From positions 201,029-265,028 of the forward strand of contig NZ_JAJHUO010000012.1 of assembly GCF_020859565.1 (NCBI RefSeq): a stretch of DNA of 64,000 nt. Reading direction: 5' to 3'. Positions 50,107 to 58,797 of this stretch are shown piece after piece. Each line of letters opens with the position of its first letter. Position 1 is the first letter of the stretch. The DNA is from Saccharothrix luteola (lineage in GTDB: Bacteria > Actinomycetota > Actinomycetes > Mycobacteriales > Pseudonocardiaceae). Below the pieces are notes generated by a model. That model searched no databases. It saw only the letters and a list, made by a program, of their open reading frames with translations, and was not told where the DNA came from. The translations under genes and the position numbers were made by a program.

Positions 50107-51450
50107 ATGCGGACGTTGCTCGTCACCGCGCTGGCCGCGAGCCTGCTGGTGGTCGCACCCGAGGCCGAGGCGACGACGATCGCCTGGCAGCCGTGCCCGG
50201 ACCAGCCCGCGGCCGACTGCGGCACGGTGTCCGTCCCGCTGGACTGGACCGACCCGCGCGGCCCGCGGACCGACCTGGCCGTCTCCCGGGTCCGCGCCAC
50301 CGACCCGACTCGCCGGATCGGCGTGGTGTTCGTGGACGCGGGCGGTCCCGGCGGGTCCGGCGCGGAGTTCGCGCGCGCCCCGTACCTGAGCGCCGAGGTG
50401 CGGGCCAGGTTCGACGTCGTCGGCTTCGACCAACTCGGCACGAACAACAGCTCCGCGATCCGGTGTTCGCCCGACCTGATGGCGCGCAACCCCGGTGACG
50501 ACCCGGCGGACGAGGCCGCGTTCGCCGCGCTGGCCGCGCACAACCGCGCGGTGCGCGACGACTGCCGTGCCGACCACCCCGTGTTCGACCACGTGGACAC
50601 GGCCCGTTCGGCGCGGGACCTGGACGCGGTGCGCAGGGCGTTGGGCGAGCGGCGGATCAGCTTCTACGGCATCTCCTACGGCACGCTGCTCGGTCAGCAG
50701 TACGCGGAGCTGTTCGGCCCGCGGGTGCGCTCGATGGTGCTGGACGGCGTGATCGACCACAGCGCCGACCTGCCCCGGCTGCTGCTGGACCGGGCGCGGG
50801 CCGTGGAGGAGGCGTTCGGCGTGTTCGTCGCGTGGTGCGAGGAGAACACCACGTGCGCGTTGCACGGCCAGGACGTCCACGCGGCCTGGGAGCGGGCGTT
50901 GGACAAGGCCGACGAGATCGGCTGGGGCCGGGACGGGCTGATCCAGGGCGCGTTCTCCGAGCTCCGCGGCGGGGCGTGGGAGAGCCTGGCGTCCCTCATC
51001 GCCGACGTCGGCGGCGTGCGGGTGTCGTTCGAGCCGAACTACGACTCCCTGCGCTACGCCGTGGTGTGCCAGGACTTCGCCTTGCGGTTCGCGGACTTCG
51101 CCGAGTACCGGGCGTTGCGGGAGGCCGAGCTGCGCGCGGCGCCCACCTTGCGCGGCACGTTCCTCGGCCACCAGGAAGCCGCCACCTGCATCGGGTTCAC
51201 CGACCGCCCGACCAACCCGCCGCACCGCCTCGACGTCGACCAGGCGCCGCCGCTCCTCCTGCTGACCAGTCGCTACGACGTGGCCACGCCCTACCGGTGG
51301 GCGCGGACCGTGCACCGGCAGGCGCAGGGCTCGCACCTGGTCACGTTCGACGGCCCGGGTCACGGCGTCTACCACGCCAACGCGTGCACCCGGGCCGCCG
51401 CGGACTCCTACCTGCTCGCCACCGCGCCCGCGCGCGACGTGACCTGCTGA
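50107..51450 (+). CDS. secreted alpha/beta-hydrolase, tripeptidyl-aminopeptidase (TAP) type
   Basis: The protein has 447 residues with a signal peptide (MRTLLVTALAASLLVVAPEAEA). The nucleophile Ser is in YGISYGTLLG, the oxyanion region in DAGGPGGSGA, Asp in SRYDVATPY, and His in GPGHGVYH with a TAP-like C-terminal domain. This is the Streptomyces SlpD/SlpE/TAP family that removes N-terminal peptides outside the cell. Its last 43 bases overlap the end of the convergent beta-lactamase-fold gene. Confidence 0.88.
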   Translation: MRTLLVTALAASLLVVAPEAEATTIAWQPCPDQPAADCGTVSVPLDWTDPRGPRTDLAVSRVRATDPTRRIGVVFVDAGGPGGSGAEFARAPYLSAEVRARFDVVGFDQLGTNNSSAIRCSPDLMARNPGDDPADEAAFAALAAHNRAVRDDCRADHPVFDHVDTARSARDLDAVRRALGERRISFYGISYGTLLGQQYAELFGPRVRSMVLDGVIDHSADLPRLLLDRARAVEEAFGVFVAWCEENTTCALHGQDVHAAWERALDKADEIGWGRDGLIQGAFSELRGGAWESLASLIADVGGVRVSFEPNYDSLRYAVVCQDFALRFADFAEYRALREAELRAAPTLRGTFLGHQEAATCIGFTDRPTNPPHRLDVDQAPPLLLLTSRYDVATPYRWARTVHRQAQGSHLVTFDGPGHGVYHANACTRAAADSYLLATAPARDVTC

Positions 51451-52574
51451 CCCGCTCCGCAGAACTCGGCGAACACCGCCTGGAGCGCGGCGTCCTGGGC
51501 CGCGACCGAGGTGAGGTTCGCGGTGACGACGACGGAGACCTGCCGCCGGGCGTCGGGGGAGTGCATCGTCCACGTGTGGTAGCCGGGCACGGAGCCGTTG
51601 AAGCCCCAGATGTCCGGCGCGGCGCAGCCCGGCGGCAGCGGGATCCGCATCAGGCCGAGCCCGAACTCCAGCCCCGGGATCCCGCTCGGCACGGTCGTGC
51701 GCATCTCGGCCGCCTGCGCCGCCGGCACGAGCCCGCCCGCGAGCAGGGCGCGGTAGAACCGGTTCAGGTCGTCGACCGTGGACACCAGGTTGCCCGAGCC
51801 CCAGAACCGGGACATCTCGTAGTCGGTGACGTCGGTCGGCGCGGCGTCGGGGCCGTGCAGCCTCTCGTAACCGCGCGCGGCCGGCCGGTCGACGTGGGGG
51901 TGGCGGTAGGGGAGGTAGCTGTCCCGCATCCCCGCCCGGTCCAGCACGCGCCGCTGCAACTCGGCGTGCAACGACCGACCGGTGAGCTTCTCGACCAGCT
52001 TGCCCAGCACCGCGTAGTTGGTGTTGGAGTACTCCACGCCCTGGCCGGGTGGGAAGGACAGCGGCTTGCCCTCGGCCCCCTTGCGGATCGTCTCGTCCGG
52101 TGGCTGGTGCTGCCACCGCGTCGTGTCGATCTCCGGCAGGCCGGCCCACCGCTCGGTGAAGGGGATACCGCTGGTGTGCTGGAGCAACTGGCGCACGGTG
52201 ATCGGTTCGGCGTACGGCAGCAGCCCGGGCAGCCGGTCCTGGATCCGGTCCTCCAGCTCGACCCTGCCCTCGCCGACCAGTTGCAGCACGGCGGTGGCGA
52301 CCACGGTCTTGGTGATGCTGCCCGCCCTGAACTGCCCGCGCGGCTTGGGCGTGCCGCGGTCGGCGAGGTTGCCGACTCCGCTGTGGCCGTACCACTGCCC
52401 GCCCTCGTCGAGGACACCGGCGAGAGCACCGGGCGCGCCGACGGCGACCGCACCGTCCAGCGCCGCTTGGAGCCCGACCCGCGCCGGCGCGGCCGCGGCC
52501 GACGTGACCACCGGACCGGTGAGCAGGACCGTGCCGACGGCGAGGGTGGCCGCTCGGCGCAGAACACGATTCAT
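51408..52574 (-). CDS. secreted beta-lactamase-fold serine hydrolase (DD-peptidase like)
   Basis: The protein has 388 residues with a signal peptide. GSITKTVVA carries the S-x-x-K nucleophile, YSNTNYAVLG the Y-x-N, and the C-terminus WGFNGSVPGYHTW the third motif region. This is the class C / DD-carboxypeptidase-esterase group that acts on cell-wall peptides or esters. The final codons overlap the convergent hydrolase gene; both frames remain open there. Confidence 0.88.
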   Translation of the reverse strand: MNRVLRRAATLAVGTVLLTGPVVTSAAAAPARVGLQAALDGAVAVGAPGALAGVLDEGGQWYGHSGVGNLADRGTPKPRGQFRAGSITKTVVATAVLQLVGEGRVELEDRIQDRLPGLLPYAEPITVRQLLQHTSGIPFTERWAGLPEIDTTRWQHQPPDETIRKGAEGKPLSFPPGQGVEYSNTNYAVLGKLVEKLTGRSLHAELQRRVLDRAGMRDSYLPYRHPHVDRPAARGYERLHGPDAAPTDVTDYEMSRFWGSGNLVSTVDDLNRFYRALLAGGLVPAAQAAEMRTTVPSGIPGLEFGLGLMRIPLPPGCAAPDIWGFNGSVPGYHTWTMHSPDARRQVSVVVTANLTSVAAQDAALQAVFAEFCGAGQQVTSRAGAVASR

Positions 52575-52791
52575 GGGAGATCCCCCAGGATCCATCAGGG
52601 TCGTGAACCAACCCCCAGCACCCTAGGGAATTCCGATCCGGTACCCGGTTGTCCCGCTATATGTCCTCTATATTCGGCGTCCGGTAACACGACGTCGGTC
52701 TTCGACGACTTGGTCAACTGGGTACGCACCCCGCGGCCCGCCCGTGCGGCGCTTCCCCCTGAAGTGCCCGCCACGCACTAGGAGACCCACC

Positions 52792-53253
52792 ATGGCCCTG
52801 TCGCCGAAGTACTCCGTCTACCACTCGGCCGTCCTCGACGCGGACGCCGACGAGGTGTGGGCGAAGGTCCGGGACATGATGGTGCTGCTCGACATCGTGT
52901 TCGGCGAGGGCATCGAGAACGCCCACTGGACCCACGGCGGCTCGGCGAAGAAGGTCCCGTCGACGTTCGAGTTCACCCTCCTGCCCAACCACGACCTGGC
53001 CAGGGAGGAAGTCGTCGGCCGCTCGGAGACCGACCGCTCGCTCACCTACCGCTCGGTCGCGCAGGTGCTGTTCATCGTGGACTACGTGGCCACCTACCGG
53101 GTCCGGCCGGTGACGAACGAACCGGGCCGCAGCTTCATCGACTGGGAGCGCGAGTTCCGCGTGGTCCCCGGCGCGCCGGCCGGCTTCCTGGACGACCTGG
53201 AAGCCCTCTTCGCCCAGGAGATCGCGACCGTGAAGGCGCACTTCGCCGCCTGA
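52792..53253 (+). CDS. SRPBCC (Bet v 1-like) family protein
   Basis: The protein has 153 residues with AGGAG upstream. The pattern YSVYHSAVLDADADEVWAKVRDM, then TFEFTLLPNHDLAREEVVG and a C-terminal helix (FLDDLEALFAQEIATVKAHF), matches the polyketide-cyclase2/SRPBCC ligand-binding fold. A ligand is not predictable. It is not part of the angucycline cluster. Confidence 0.75.
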   Translation: MALSPKYSVYHSAVLDADADEVWAKVRDMMVLLDIVFGEGIENAHWTHGGSAKKVPSTFEFTLLPNHDLAREEVVGRSETDRSLTYRSVAQVLFIVDYVATYRVRPVTNEPGRSFIDWEREFRVVPGAPAGFLDDLEALFAQEIATVKAHFAA

Positions 53254-53354
53254 CGACGGTGAACTCCTGGTACCGGATCCGGTCGTGGATGCGTCCGGTG
53301 ACCAGGTTGAACGCGGTAGCAGGGGTTACCGGGTCAACCCTCTGCGGCATGCCA

Positions 53355-53633
53355 CTAGGCGTCGCCGCGCATCGACCGGCGGATTTCCTCGAGCTTGTCG
53401 ATACCGGCCTGTCGCCGCGCCTCGAACTGGTCCTCGACCGCCTTGGCCTCCGGGGTGGCCCCGGCGAGCTCCTCGGCCCCGATGCCGGTGGCGACCCGGT
53501 TCTCGATCCGGTCCCGGACGTGCTCGAACGTGGGCACGCCGTCCTCGGTGTAGTCGGCGGGCGGCACCACTACCGGGGGCGCTTCGTATTCCACGATCTC
53601 GGCGTCGATCACCGGTTCCTGGTCCCCGCTCAT
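53355..53633 (-). CDS. small acidic hypothetical protein
   Basis: The protein has 92 residues, ATG with GGAGTGG upstream. The acidic, Pro-containing N-terminal half is followed by an amphipathic helical C-terminal half (AKAVEDQFEARRQAGIDKLEEIRRSMR) that may form a coiled coil. No family recognised. Confidence 0.6.
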   Translation of the reverse strand: MSGDQEPVIDAEIVEYEAPPVVVPPADYTEDGVPTFEHVRDRIENRVATGIGAEELAGATPEAKAVEDQFEARRQAGIDKLEEIRRSMRGDA

Positions 53634-53859
53634 CGTCCCACTCCGTTCACTGTGCCGACCACCGAGGCTACCTCGCGAGGACGGCCCGGGCCTCGTCCCG
53701 GCACAGCTCGCTCCACCTGGCCTCCAGCGTCCGAATGGCCGATCCTGTTCGACTCCGTGCGTTCTTGTCCGGTCGTGTCAGTGACAGCGGTTTGGTCCAG
53801 ACCATAACCTGGTCAGACGCCGCCGCTGTCCGTCCCTGTCACGCAGAGGAGTTCCGCTC

Positions 53860-54948
53860 GTGAGGACAGCACGCACGATCACCGCCATGGCCGCCGCGGC
53901 CGTCACGTCCGCCGCGCTGATCACCACCCCCGCCACCGCCGGACCGGTCACCGACTGGGACCGCATGCTCGCCCAGCAGCCGCTGGTGCGCACCGCCGAC
54001 GCGATCCAGGCGGAGGTGCGGCGCGGCGGGCACGCCGGCTTCGCCGGGCTGGTCCTGGAAGACGACCACGTCGCGCTGTGGTGGAAGGGCGACGTGCCCG
54101 CCGCCGTGCGCGACACCGCATCGCAGGGCGAGGCACCGGTGGCCTTCGAGGCCGCCCGGCACTCCGAGGCCGAACTGCGCGAGGCCGCCGAGGTCGTGCA
54201 GGCGCAGCGCGGACCCGGCGTGCACGCGATCAAGCTCCCCGCCGACGGCAGCGGTCTCGTCCTGGGCGCCACGTCGGAGTTCGCGACCCGCGCCGTGGAC
54301 GTCGACGTGCCGGTGCGGACCGTGGTCGAGGAGCCGCTCGCGCCGGTGTCCCGGCAGAACGACGCGCCGCCGTGGAAGGGCGGTGCGACCATCGTCCTGG
54401 GCAACGCCGCGTGCACGTCCGGGTTCTCCGTCCGCAACGGCGACAACGCGCGGTTCCTGCTCACCGCGGGGCACTGCGGCAACCCTGACGTGCGCGTCAC
54501 CGACCCCACCGGCGAGTACATCGGCACGGCGGGGGCGAAGCACGGCGACCACGACATCATGCTGATCCCCACCGGCAACGTGGTGAACCAGCAGTACGTC
54601 GGCGGCGGCGACAGCAACTCCACCGAGGTCGTCCGCGGTTGGGGCGACGTCTACACCGGCGAGTACCTGTGCCAGTCCGGCGTCACCAGCGCCCGCGTGA
54701 CCGGCGCGCCCGTGTGCGACATCAAGGTGCTGTTCTTCTACGCCGACCGCGAGGACCTGGTGGAGGGCGAGCAGGTGAACGGCCGGCCCGCCGCACGGGC
54801 CGGTGACAGCGGCGGACCCGTGTACGGCCCCTCGTCGTCGGGTGGCGTCATCGCCAAGGGCACCGTGACGAGGGCGGCCGGCGCGCGGATCGGCTTCCAG
54901 GACTTCCGCACCGCGAGCCGCGACTTCGGCGTCTACATCCCGCTCTGA
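53860..54948 (+). CDS. secreted S1 family serine protease
   Basis: The protein has 362 residues, GTG with GAGGAG upstream. It has a signal peptide, a ~140-residue propeptide, and a chymotrypsin-fold domain with TAGHC (His), HGDHDIMLI (Asp) and RAGDSGGPVYG (Ser). Unlike the protease at 2735 it has the canonical GDSGGP. Cys pairs fit an extracellular streptogrisin-like enzyme. A hairpin follows the stop. Confidence 0.9.
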   Translation: MRTARTITAMAAAAVTSAALITTPATAGPVTDWDRMLAQQPLVRTADAIQAEVRRGGHAGFAGLVLEDDHVALWWKGDVPAAVRDTASQGEAPVAFEAARHSEAELREAAEVVQAQRGPGVHAIKLPADGSGLVLGATSEFATRAVDVDVPVRTVVEEPLAPVSRQNDAPPWKGGATIVLGNAACTSGFSVRNGDNARFLLTAGHCGNPDVRVTDPTGEYIGTAGAKHGDHDIMLIPTGNVVNQQYVGGGDSNSTEVVRGWGDVYTGEYLCQSGVTSARVTGAPVCDIKVLFFYADREDLVEGEQVNGRPAARAGDSGGPVYGPSSSGGVIAKGTVTRAAGARIGFQDFRTASRDFGVYIPL

Positions 54949-54960
54949 TCACCTCCCGCG

Positions 54961-54988
54961 GTCGACCCCGACCTCGGCCGGGGTCGAC
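54961..54988 (+). terminator. hairpin after S1 protease
   Basis: Ten-base perfect arms (54961-54970 and 54979-54988) with an 8-base loop, 12 bases after the stop. Confidence 0.6.
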
Positions 54989-55030
54989 TGTGGACGCCCG
55001 TTCCTGGTCGACCTCGACCGGCTTACGTCG

Positions 55031-55424
55031 GTGATCGGGGTCGTGGCCACCGCGCTCGTGGTCCCGCCCGCCGGCCGGCTGCCGCTCGTGGCTTCGGCGG
55101 TCGCGACCGTGGTGGCGGTGGTCGATTGGCGGTACCTGCCGGCCGTGGCGGTGACGGGCTGCCTGGCCGGGCGCAGGCTGCCCGCCGGACGGGGCGGTGG
55201 TGCTGTCCCTGTCGGCCGACGTGTACAGCCGGCTGGTGCGCGCGGGCGGGCTGGTCGTGTTCGGCGTGTTCCCCTGGCTGGTCGGCCGCTACCGGCGGCA
55301 GCAGGTGCAGCTGGTCGAGTCGGGCTGGGAGCGGGCGGCGCGGTTCAGGCACCTCGGCGTCCGCAACCGCGTCGAAGCCGCCGTCATCGCCCACCACGCC
55401 GACCTGGTGGACGAGTCGCCGTAG
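55031..55424 (+). pseudogene. remnant of a sensor histidine kinase N-terminus
   Basis: Frame 2 from 55031 gives a membrane-like stretch (LPLVASAVATVVAVVDWRYLPAVAV in part). Frame 3 from about 55190 continues it with RLVRAGGLVVFGVFPWLVGRYRRQQVQLVESGWERA, a sequence typical of the last membrane helix and signal helix of NarL-linked histidine kinases. No H-box or ATPase domain follows, and the frame ends at 55424. A frameshift plus loss of the catalytic part best explains this. Confidence 0.45.
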
Positions 55425-55500
55425 GCAAGACCCCGCTGTCGCCTCCGGGACAGCTGTGACGAAAGCAGTGCTGCGGTACCCTTCCGGCCGGGAGGCGGTT

Positions 55501-56265
55501 GTGGACAAGGGTTTCGACGCGCTGATCGCGGAGGCCGCGGAGGTCGACGTCACCGGCTGGGACTTCTCCTGGCTGGACGGCCGGGCCACCGAGGAGCGCC
55601 CGCCCTGGGGTTACCAGAAGCTGATGGGTGAGCGGGTCGGTCGCGCGACGATGAGCCTGGACATCCAGACCGGTGGCGGCGAGGTGCTGGCCGGGATACC
55701 GCAGCGCGCGGCCAAGGCCATGGTCGCGACGGAGTCCTGGCCGCCCAACATCGCGCGGGCGCAGGAGAACCTGCGGGACAAGGGCGTCGTCGTGGTCGCC
55801 GACGAGGACCGGCCACCGCTGCCGTTCGCCGACGGCACGTTCGACCTGGTCACCAGCCGACACCCGGTGACGGTCCACTGGGCGGAGATCGCCCGCGTCC
55901 TGGCGCCCGGCGGCACCTACTTCTCCCAGCAGGTCGGCCCGGACAGCGGCCACGAGGTCTACGACTTCTTCCTCGGCCCGCAACCGCTCGGGCAGAGCGA
56001 TCGCGAGCCGGAACTGGCCAGGGCCGCGGCGGAGGCGGCCGGCCTGGACGTGGTCGACCTGCGGACCGCCGAGTCGACGATGGAGTTCTTCGACGTCGGC
56101 GCGATGGTCTACTTCCTGCGCAAGGTCATCTGGTTCGTCCCGGACTTCACCGTCGAGAAGTACCGCGACCGCCTCGAAGCGCTGCACGAGCTGATCCGGG
56201 CCGACGGCCGGTTCGTCGCCCACTCCCGCCGTTTCCTGATCGAGGCCCGCAAGCCGGTCCGCTGA
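55501..56265 (+). CDS. class I SAM-dependent methyltransferase
   Basis: The protein has 254 residues from a GTG with GGGAGG six bases upstream; an in-frame GTG at 55456 would add 15 residues. GGGEVLAGIP is the degenerate SAM loop, LPFADGTFDLVTSRHPVTVHWAEIARVLAPGGTYF in pieces is the Methyltransf_11 core. The C-terminus (FFDVGAMVYFLRKVIWFVPDF) matches small-molecule methyltransferases of this group. The gene sits between two decayed genes but is itself intact. Confidence 0.82.
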   Translation: MDKGFDALIAEAAEVDVTGWDFSWLDGRATEERPPWGYQKLMGERVGRATMSLDIQTGGGEVLAGIPQRAAKAMVATESWPPNIARAQENLRDKGVVVVADEDRPPLPFADGTFDLVTSRHPVTVHWAEIARVLAPGGTYFSQQVGPDSGHEVYDFFLGPQPLGQSDREPELARAAAEAAGLDVVDLRTAESTMEFFDVGAMVYFLRKVIWFVPDFTVEKYRDRLEALHELIRADGRFVAHSRRFLIEARKPVR

Positions 56266-56349
56266 AGCGAGGCCTGACACGCGACCGGTACCGTGCGTCC
56301 ATTAGGGACACACCGCCCGCCGGCGGGACAGCGGTGACATCCGTGCCCG

Positions 56350-57434
56350 CCGGGTGGCTTCCTGGGCTGCGCCACGTCGCTGATCGGCTCCTCGATGGCG
56401 CCGCCGGCCATGACGTTCGCCGTGCTGGCGGACCGGGTGCCGCGCCGGGCGGTCATGGTGGGCGCCGACCTCGTGTCGGCGACCGCGCAGTTCGTGTTCG
56501 CGGCGCTGGTCTTCACCGGCACGACCCAGCTGTGGTCGATGGCGCTGCCGGCGGCCGTCCGCGGCGGGGCGTCCGCGTTCTACCAGCCCGCGCCGGCCGC
56601 CATGCCCGCGGACCTCGTGACGGAAAACCAGCTCCAGCGCGCCAACTCGGTGCTGGGCCTGGCCAATGCGGTTCCGGACGTGGCCGGTCCGGCCGTCGCG
56701 GGCGTGCTGGTGGCGCTGGGCGGCTCCGGGGTCGTGCTGGTCGTCGACGGGGCGAGCTACCTGGCGAGCGCGTTGTTCCTGGCCGGCGTGCGGGTGGCGC
56801 CGCGCACCGGCGTCGCGCGCACGCGGCTGCTCACCGACCTGCGCGAAGGCTGGGCGGAGTTCCGCTCCCGCCGCCGGCTGTGGGGCGGCGTGCTGCAGTT
56901 GGCGCTGTGGAACCTGTTCGTGGTCGCGCCGTTCCTGGTGCTGGGTCCGTGATCGCGCGCGGCGACCTCGGCGGAGCCTCGGCATGGGGTGCGATCGCCG
57001 CGGCGCAAGGTGCGGGCGCCGTCCTCGCGGGCGTGCTCCTGCTGCGCGTGCACATCCGCCGCACCCTCCTGGTCATCGCGTTCATCCAGCCGGCGTGGGT
57101 CGGCCTGCTGGTGCCACTCGCGTTGCGGGCCCCGCTGCCACTGGTCGTGGCCGCCGCGTTCGCCGTCGGCTTCAGCGCCAGTGCGTTCAACGCCTTGTGG
57201 CGCACCACGGAGCAGAGGCTGGTGCCGCAGGCAGTGCTGTCGCGGGTCAGCGCCTGTGAGCTGCTCGGCGCGTACGCACTCGGCCCGGTCGGCCTCGCCC
57301 TGGTCGGCCCGGTGTCCGAGATCGCGGGCACCGCCTCCCTGCTGCCGGCCGCCGCTGGCTGGCAGGTGTTCAGCAGCACGATGATCCTGCTGTTGCCGGA
57401 GGTGCGCTCGATCCGCCCGCAGCGGGCTTCCTGA
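56350..57434 (+). pseudogene. MFS transporter, N-terminally truncated and frameshifted
   Basis: The frame from about 56350 starts mid-helix (GGFLGCATSLIGSSMAPPAMTF) with an in-frame stop just upstream (56335), so the first helix is missing. At about 56945-56952 the frame ends (LVLGP) while the next frame continues the same protein (DLGGASAWGAIAAAQGAGAVLAGVLLLR) to 57434. The two parts together look like an MFS exporter of the MFS_3 (enterobactin-exporter-like) type. Truncation plus frameshift make it a pseudogene unless the sequence has an error. Confidence 0.7.
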
Positions 57435-57498
57435 GGTACTCGCCGCGCGGGGGACCTGTGCCCAGGCCGTTGCGCGACGTGCCCAGTCGGTCCGGAGG

Positions 57499-57510
57499 CC
57501 TGAACTTTCG
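57499..57510. promoter_or_regulatory. operator-like 12-mer upstream of LacI gene 1
   Basis: CCTGAACTTTCG lies 48 bases before the ATG at 57559. Its exact reverse complement occurs at 58687-58698 upstream of the second LacI gene. It resembles the CGAAA-N-TTTCG boxes of actinobacterial sugar-responsive LacI proteins. Confidence 0.5.
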
Positions 57511-57546
57511 ACCACCTGGGCACCCGGTGACACGTGGCCCGGCCGT

Positions 57547-57552
57547 TAGACT
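57547..57552 (+). promoter_or_regulatory. candidate -10 box giving a leaderless transcript
   Basis: TAGACT ends six bases before the ATG at 57559, and no ribosome site is present. This is the spacing expected when transcription starts at the A of the start codon, which is common in actinomycetes. The operator-like site lies just upstream. Confidence 0.45.
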
Positions 57553-57558
57553 CCCGCC

Positions 57559-58596
57559 ATGGCACCCACCCGTGACGCGGCCTCCGGTGCCGTGGGCAAC
57601 GCCGGCGTCACCATCGCGCGGATCGCCGAGTTGGCGGGTGTGTCGGCGGCCACGGTGTCCAAGGTGGTCAACGGGCACGTGGAGGTCGCCGCGGACACCC
57701 GCGCCCTGGTGGAGGGCCTGCTCCGCGAGCAGGGCTACCGGCGGCAGAAGAAGGTGAGCAAGGCGCCGCTGGTCGAGGTGCTGTTCCACGAGTTGGCCGG
57801 CACGTACCCCGTCGAGGTGGTCAAGGGCGTCGACCGGGTCGCCTCCGCGCACGGGCTGACCATCTCCCTGAGCCAGCTCGAGGGCAGGCACGTCGCCGAC
57901 CGGACCTGGATCGACAGCGTGCTGGCCCGGCGGCCGACCGGTGTCGTCGCCGTCTTCTCCGGCCCCACGCCCGCGCAGCACGAGCAGCTGAGCAGGCGTG
58001 ACATCCCTGTGGTGCTGGTCGATCCGACCGGCGAACCCGCGCACGGCGTGCCGTCGGTGGGTGCGGACAACTGGAGTGGCGGCCTGGCGGCGACCCGGCA
58101 CCTGCTGGAGCTGGGGCACCGGCGCATCGCGGTGATCACCGGCGCCACCCGGATGCTGTCCGGTCGGGCGCGGCTCGACGGCTACCACGCCGCCATGGAC
58201 TCCGCCGGCGTGCCGGTGGACCCCGAGCTGGTCCGCGAGGGCCACTTCCAGATCGTCGACGGCCTCGAGCACACCCGGCAGCTGCTGCGCCTGTCCGATC
58301 CGCCGACCGCGGTGGTCACCGGCAACGACGGCGAGGCGCACGGGGTCTACCAGGCCGTTTACGAGGCGGGCTTGCGCATCCCCGACGACCTGAGCGTGGT
58401 GGGCTTCGACGACCTGCCGCCCGCCCAGTGGATGATCCCCGCGCTGACCACCATCCGGCAACCCTTGGGCGACATGGCCGCCACCGCCACCGGCATGCTG
58501 CTCGACCTGGCGCACGGCCGGCCCCTGGCGCAGCACCGCCTGGTCCTCTCCACCGAGCTCATCGTCCGCGCCAGCACCGCGGCCCCTCGTCGCTGA
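57559..58596 (+). CDS. LacI-family transcriptional regulator 1
   Basis: The protein has 345 residues. The N-terminal HTH reads TIARIAELAGVSAATVSKVVNG (hinge helix nearby), followed by a periplasmic-binding-protein-like sugar sensor with GADNWSGGLAATRHLLELGHRRIAVITG and SVVGFDDLPPAQWMIPALTTIRQP. This is a classical LacI/GalR layout of normal length. It probably controls carbohydrate use genes; the target is unknown because both neighbours are regulators or remnants. The paired operator-like sites suggest auto- or cross-regulation with the next gene. Confidence 0.92.
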   Translation: MAPTRDAASGAVGNAGVTIARIAELAGVSAATVSKVVNGHVEVAADTRALVEGLLREQGYRRQKKVSKAPLVEVLFHELAGTYPVEVVKGVDRVASAHGLTISLSQLEGRHVADRTWIDSVLARRPTGVVAVFSGPTPAQHEQLSRRDIPVVLVDPTGEPAHGVPSVGADNWSGGLAATRHLLELGHRRIAVITGATRMLSGRARLDGYHAAMDSAGVPVDPELVREGHFQIVDGLEHTRQLLRLSDPPTAVVTGNDGEAHGVYQAVYEAGLRIPDDLSVVGFDDLPPAQWMIPALTTIRQPLGDMAATATGMLLDLAHGRPLAQHRLVLSTELIVRASTAAPRR

Positions 58597-58686
58597 TCCC
58601 GGCCGCCCCTGGCCCAGGGGATGTGCGCGTTCACATTCCGACCTCGCACCGCGTTGACGCGGCGACGAGCGTGGCGTTACATTGCC

Positions 58687-58698
58687 CGAAAGTTCAGG
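58687..58698. promoter_or_regulatory. operator-like 12-mer upstream of LacI gene 2
   Basis: CGAAAGTTCAGG lies 99 bases before the GTG at 58798 and is the exact inverse of the 12-mer at 57499-57510. CGAAAC at 58708-58713 may be a further half site. Confidence 0.5.
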
Positions 58699-58797
58699 TC
58701 GTAAAGCCGAAACATTCACTCGATGCGAGGAGCGCCGAGCCGGCGGCGGAGCGGTGTCGGAACAGGTCCTTCGGGGCCTCGTGTGCGGGAGAGCCCG

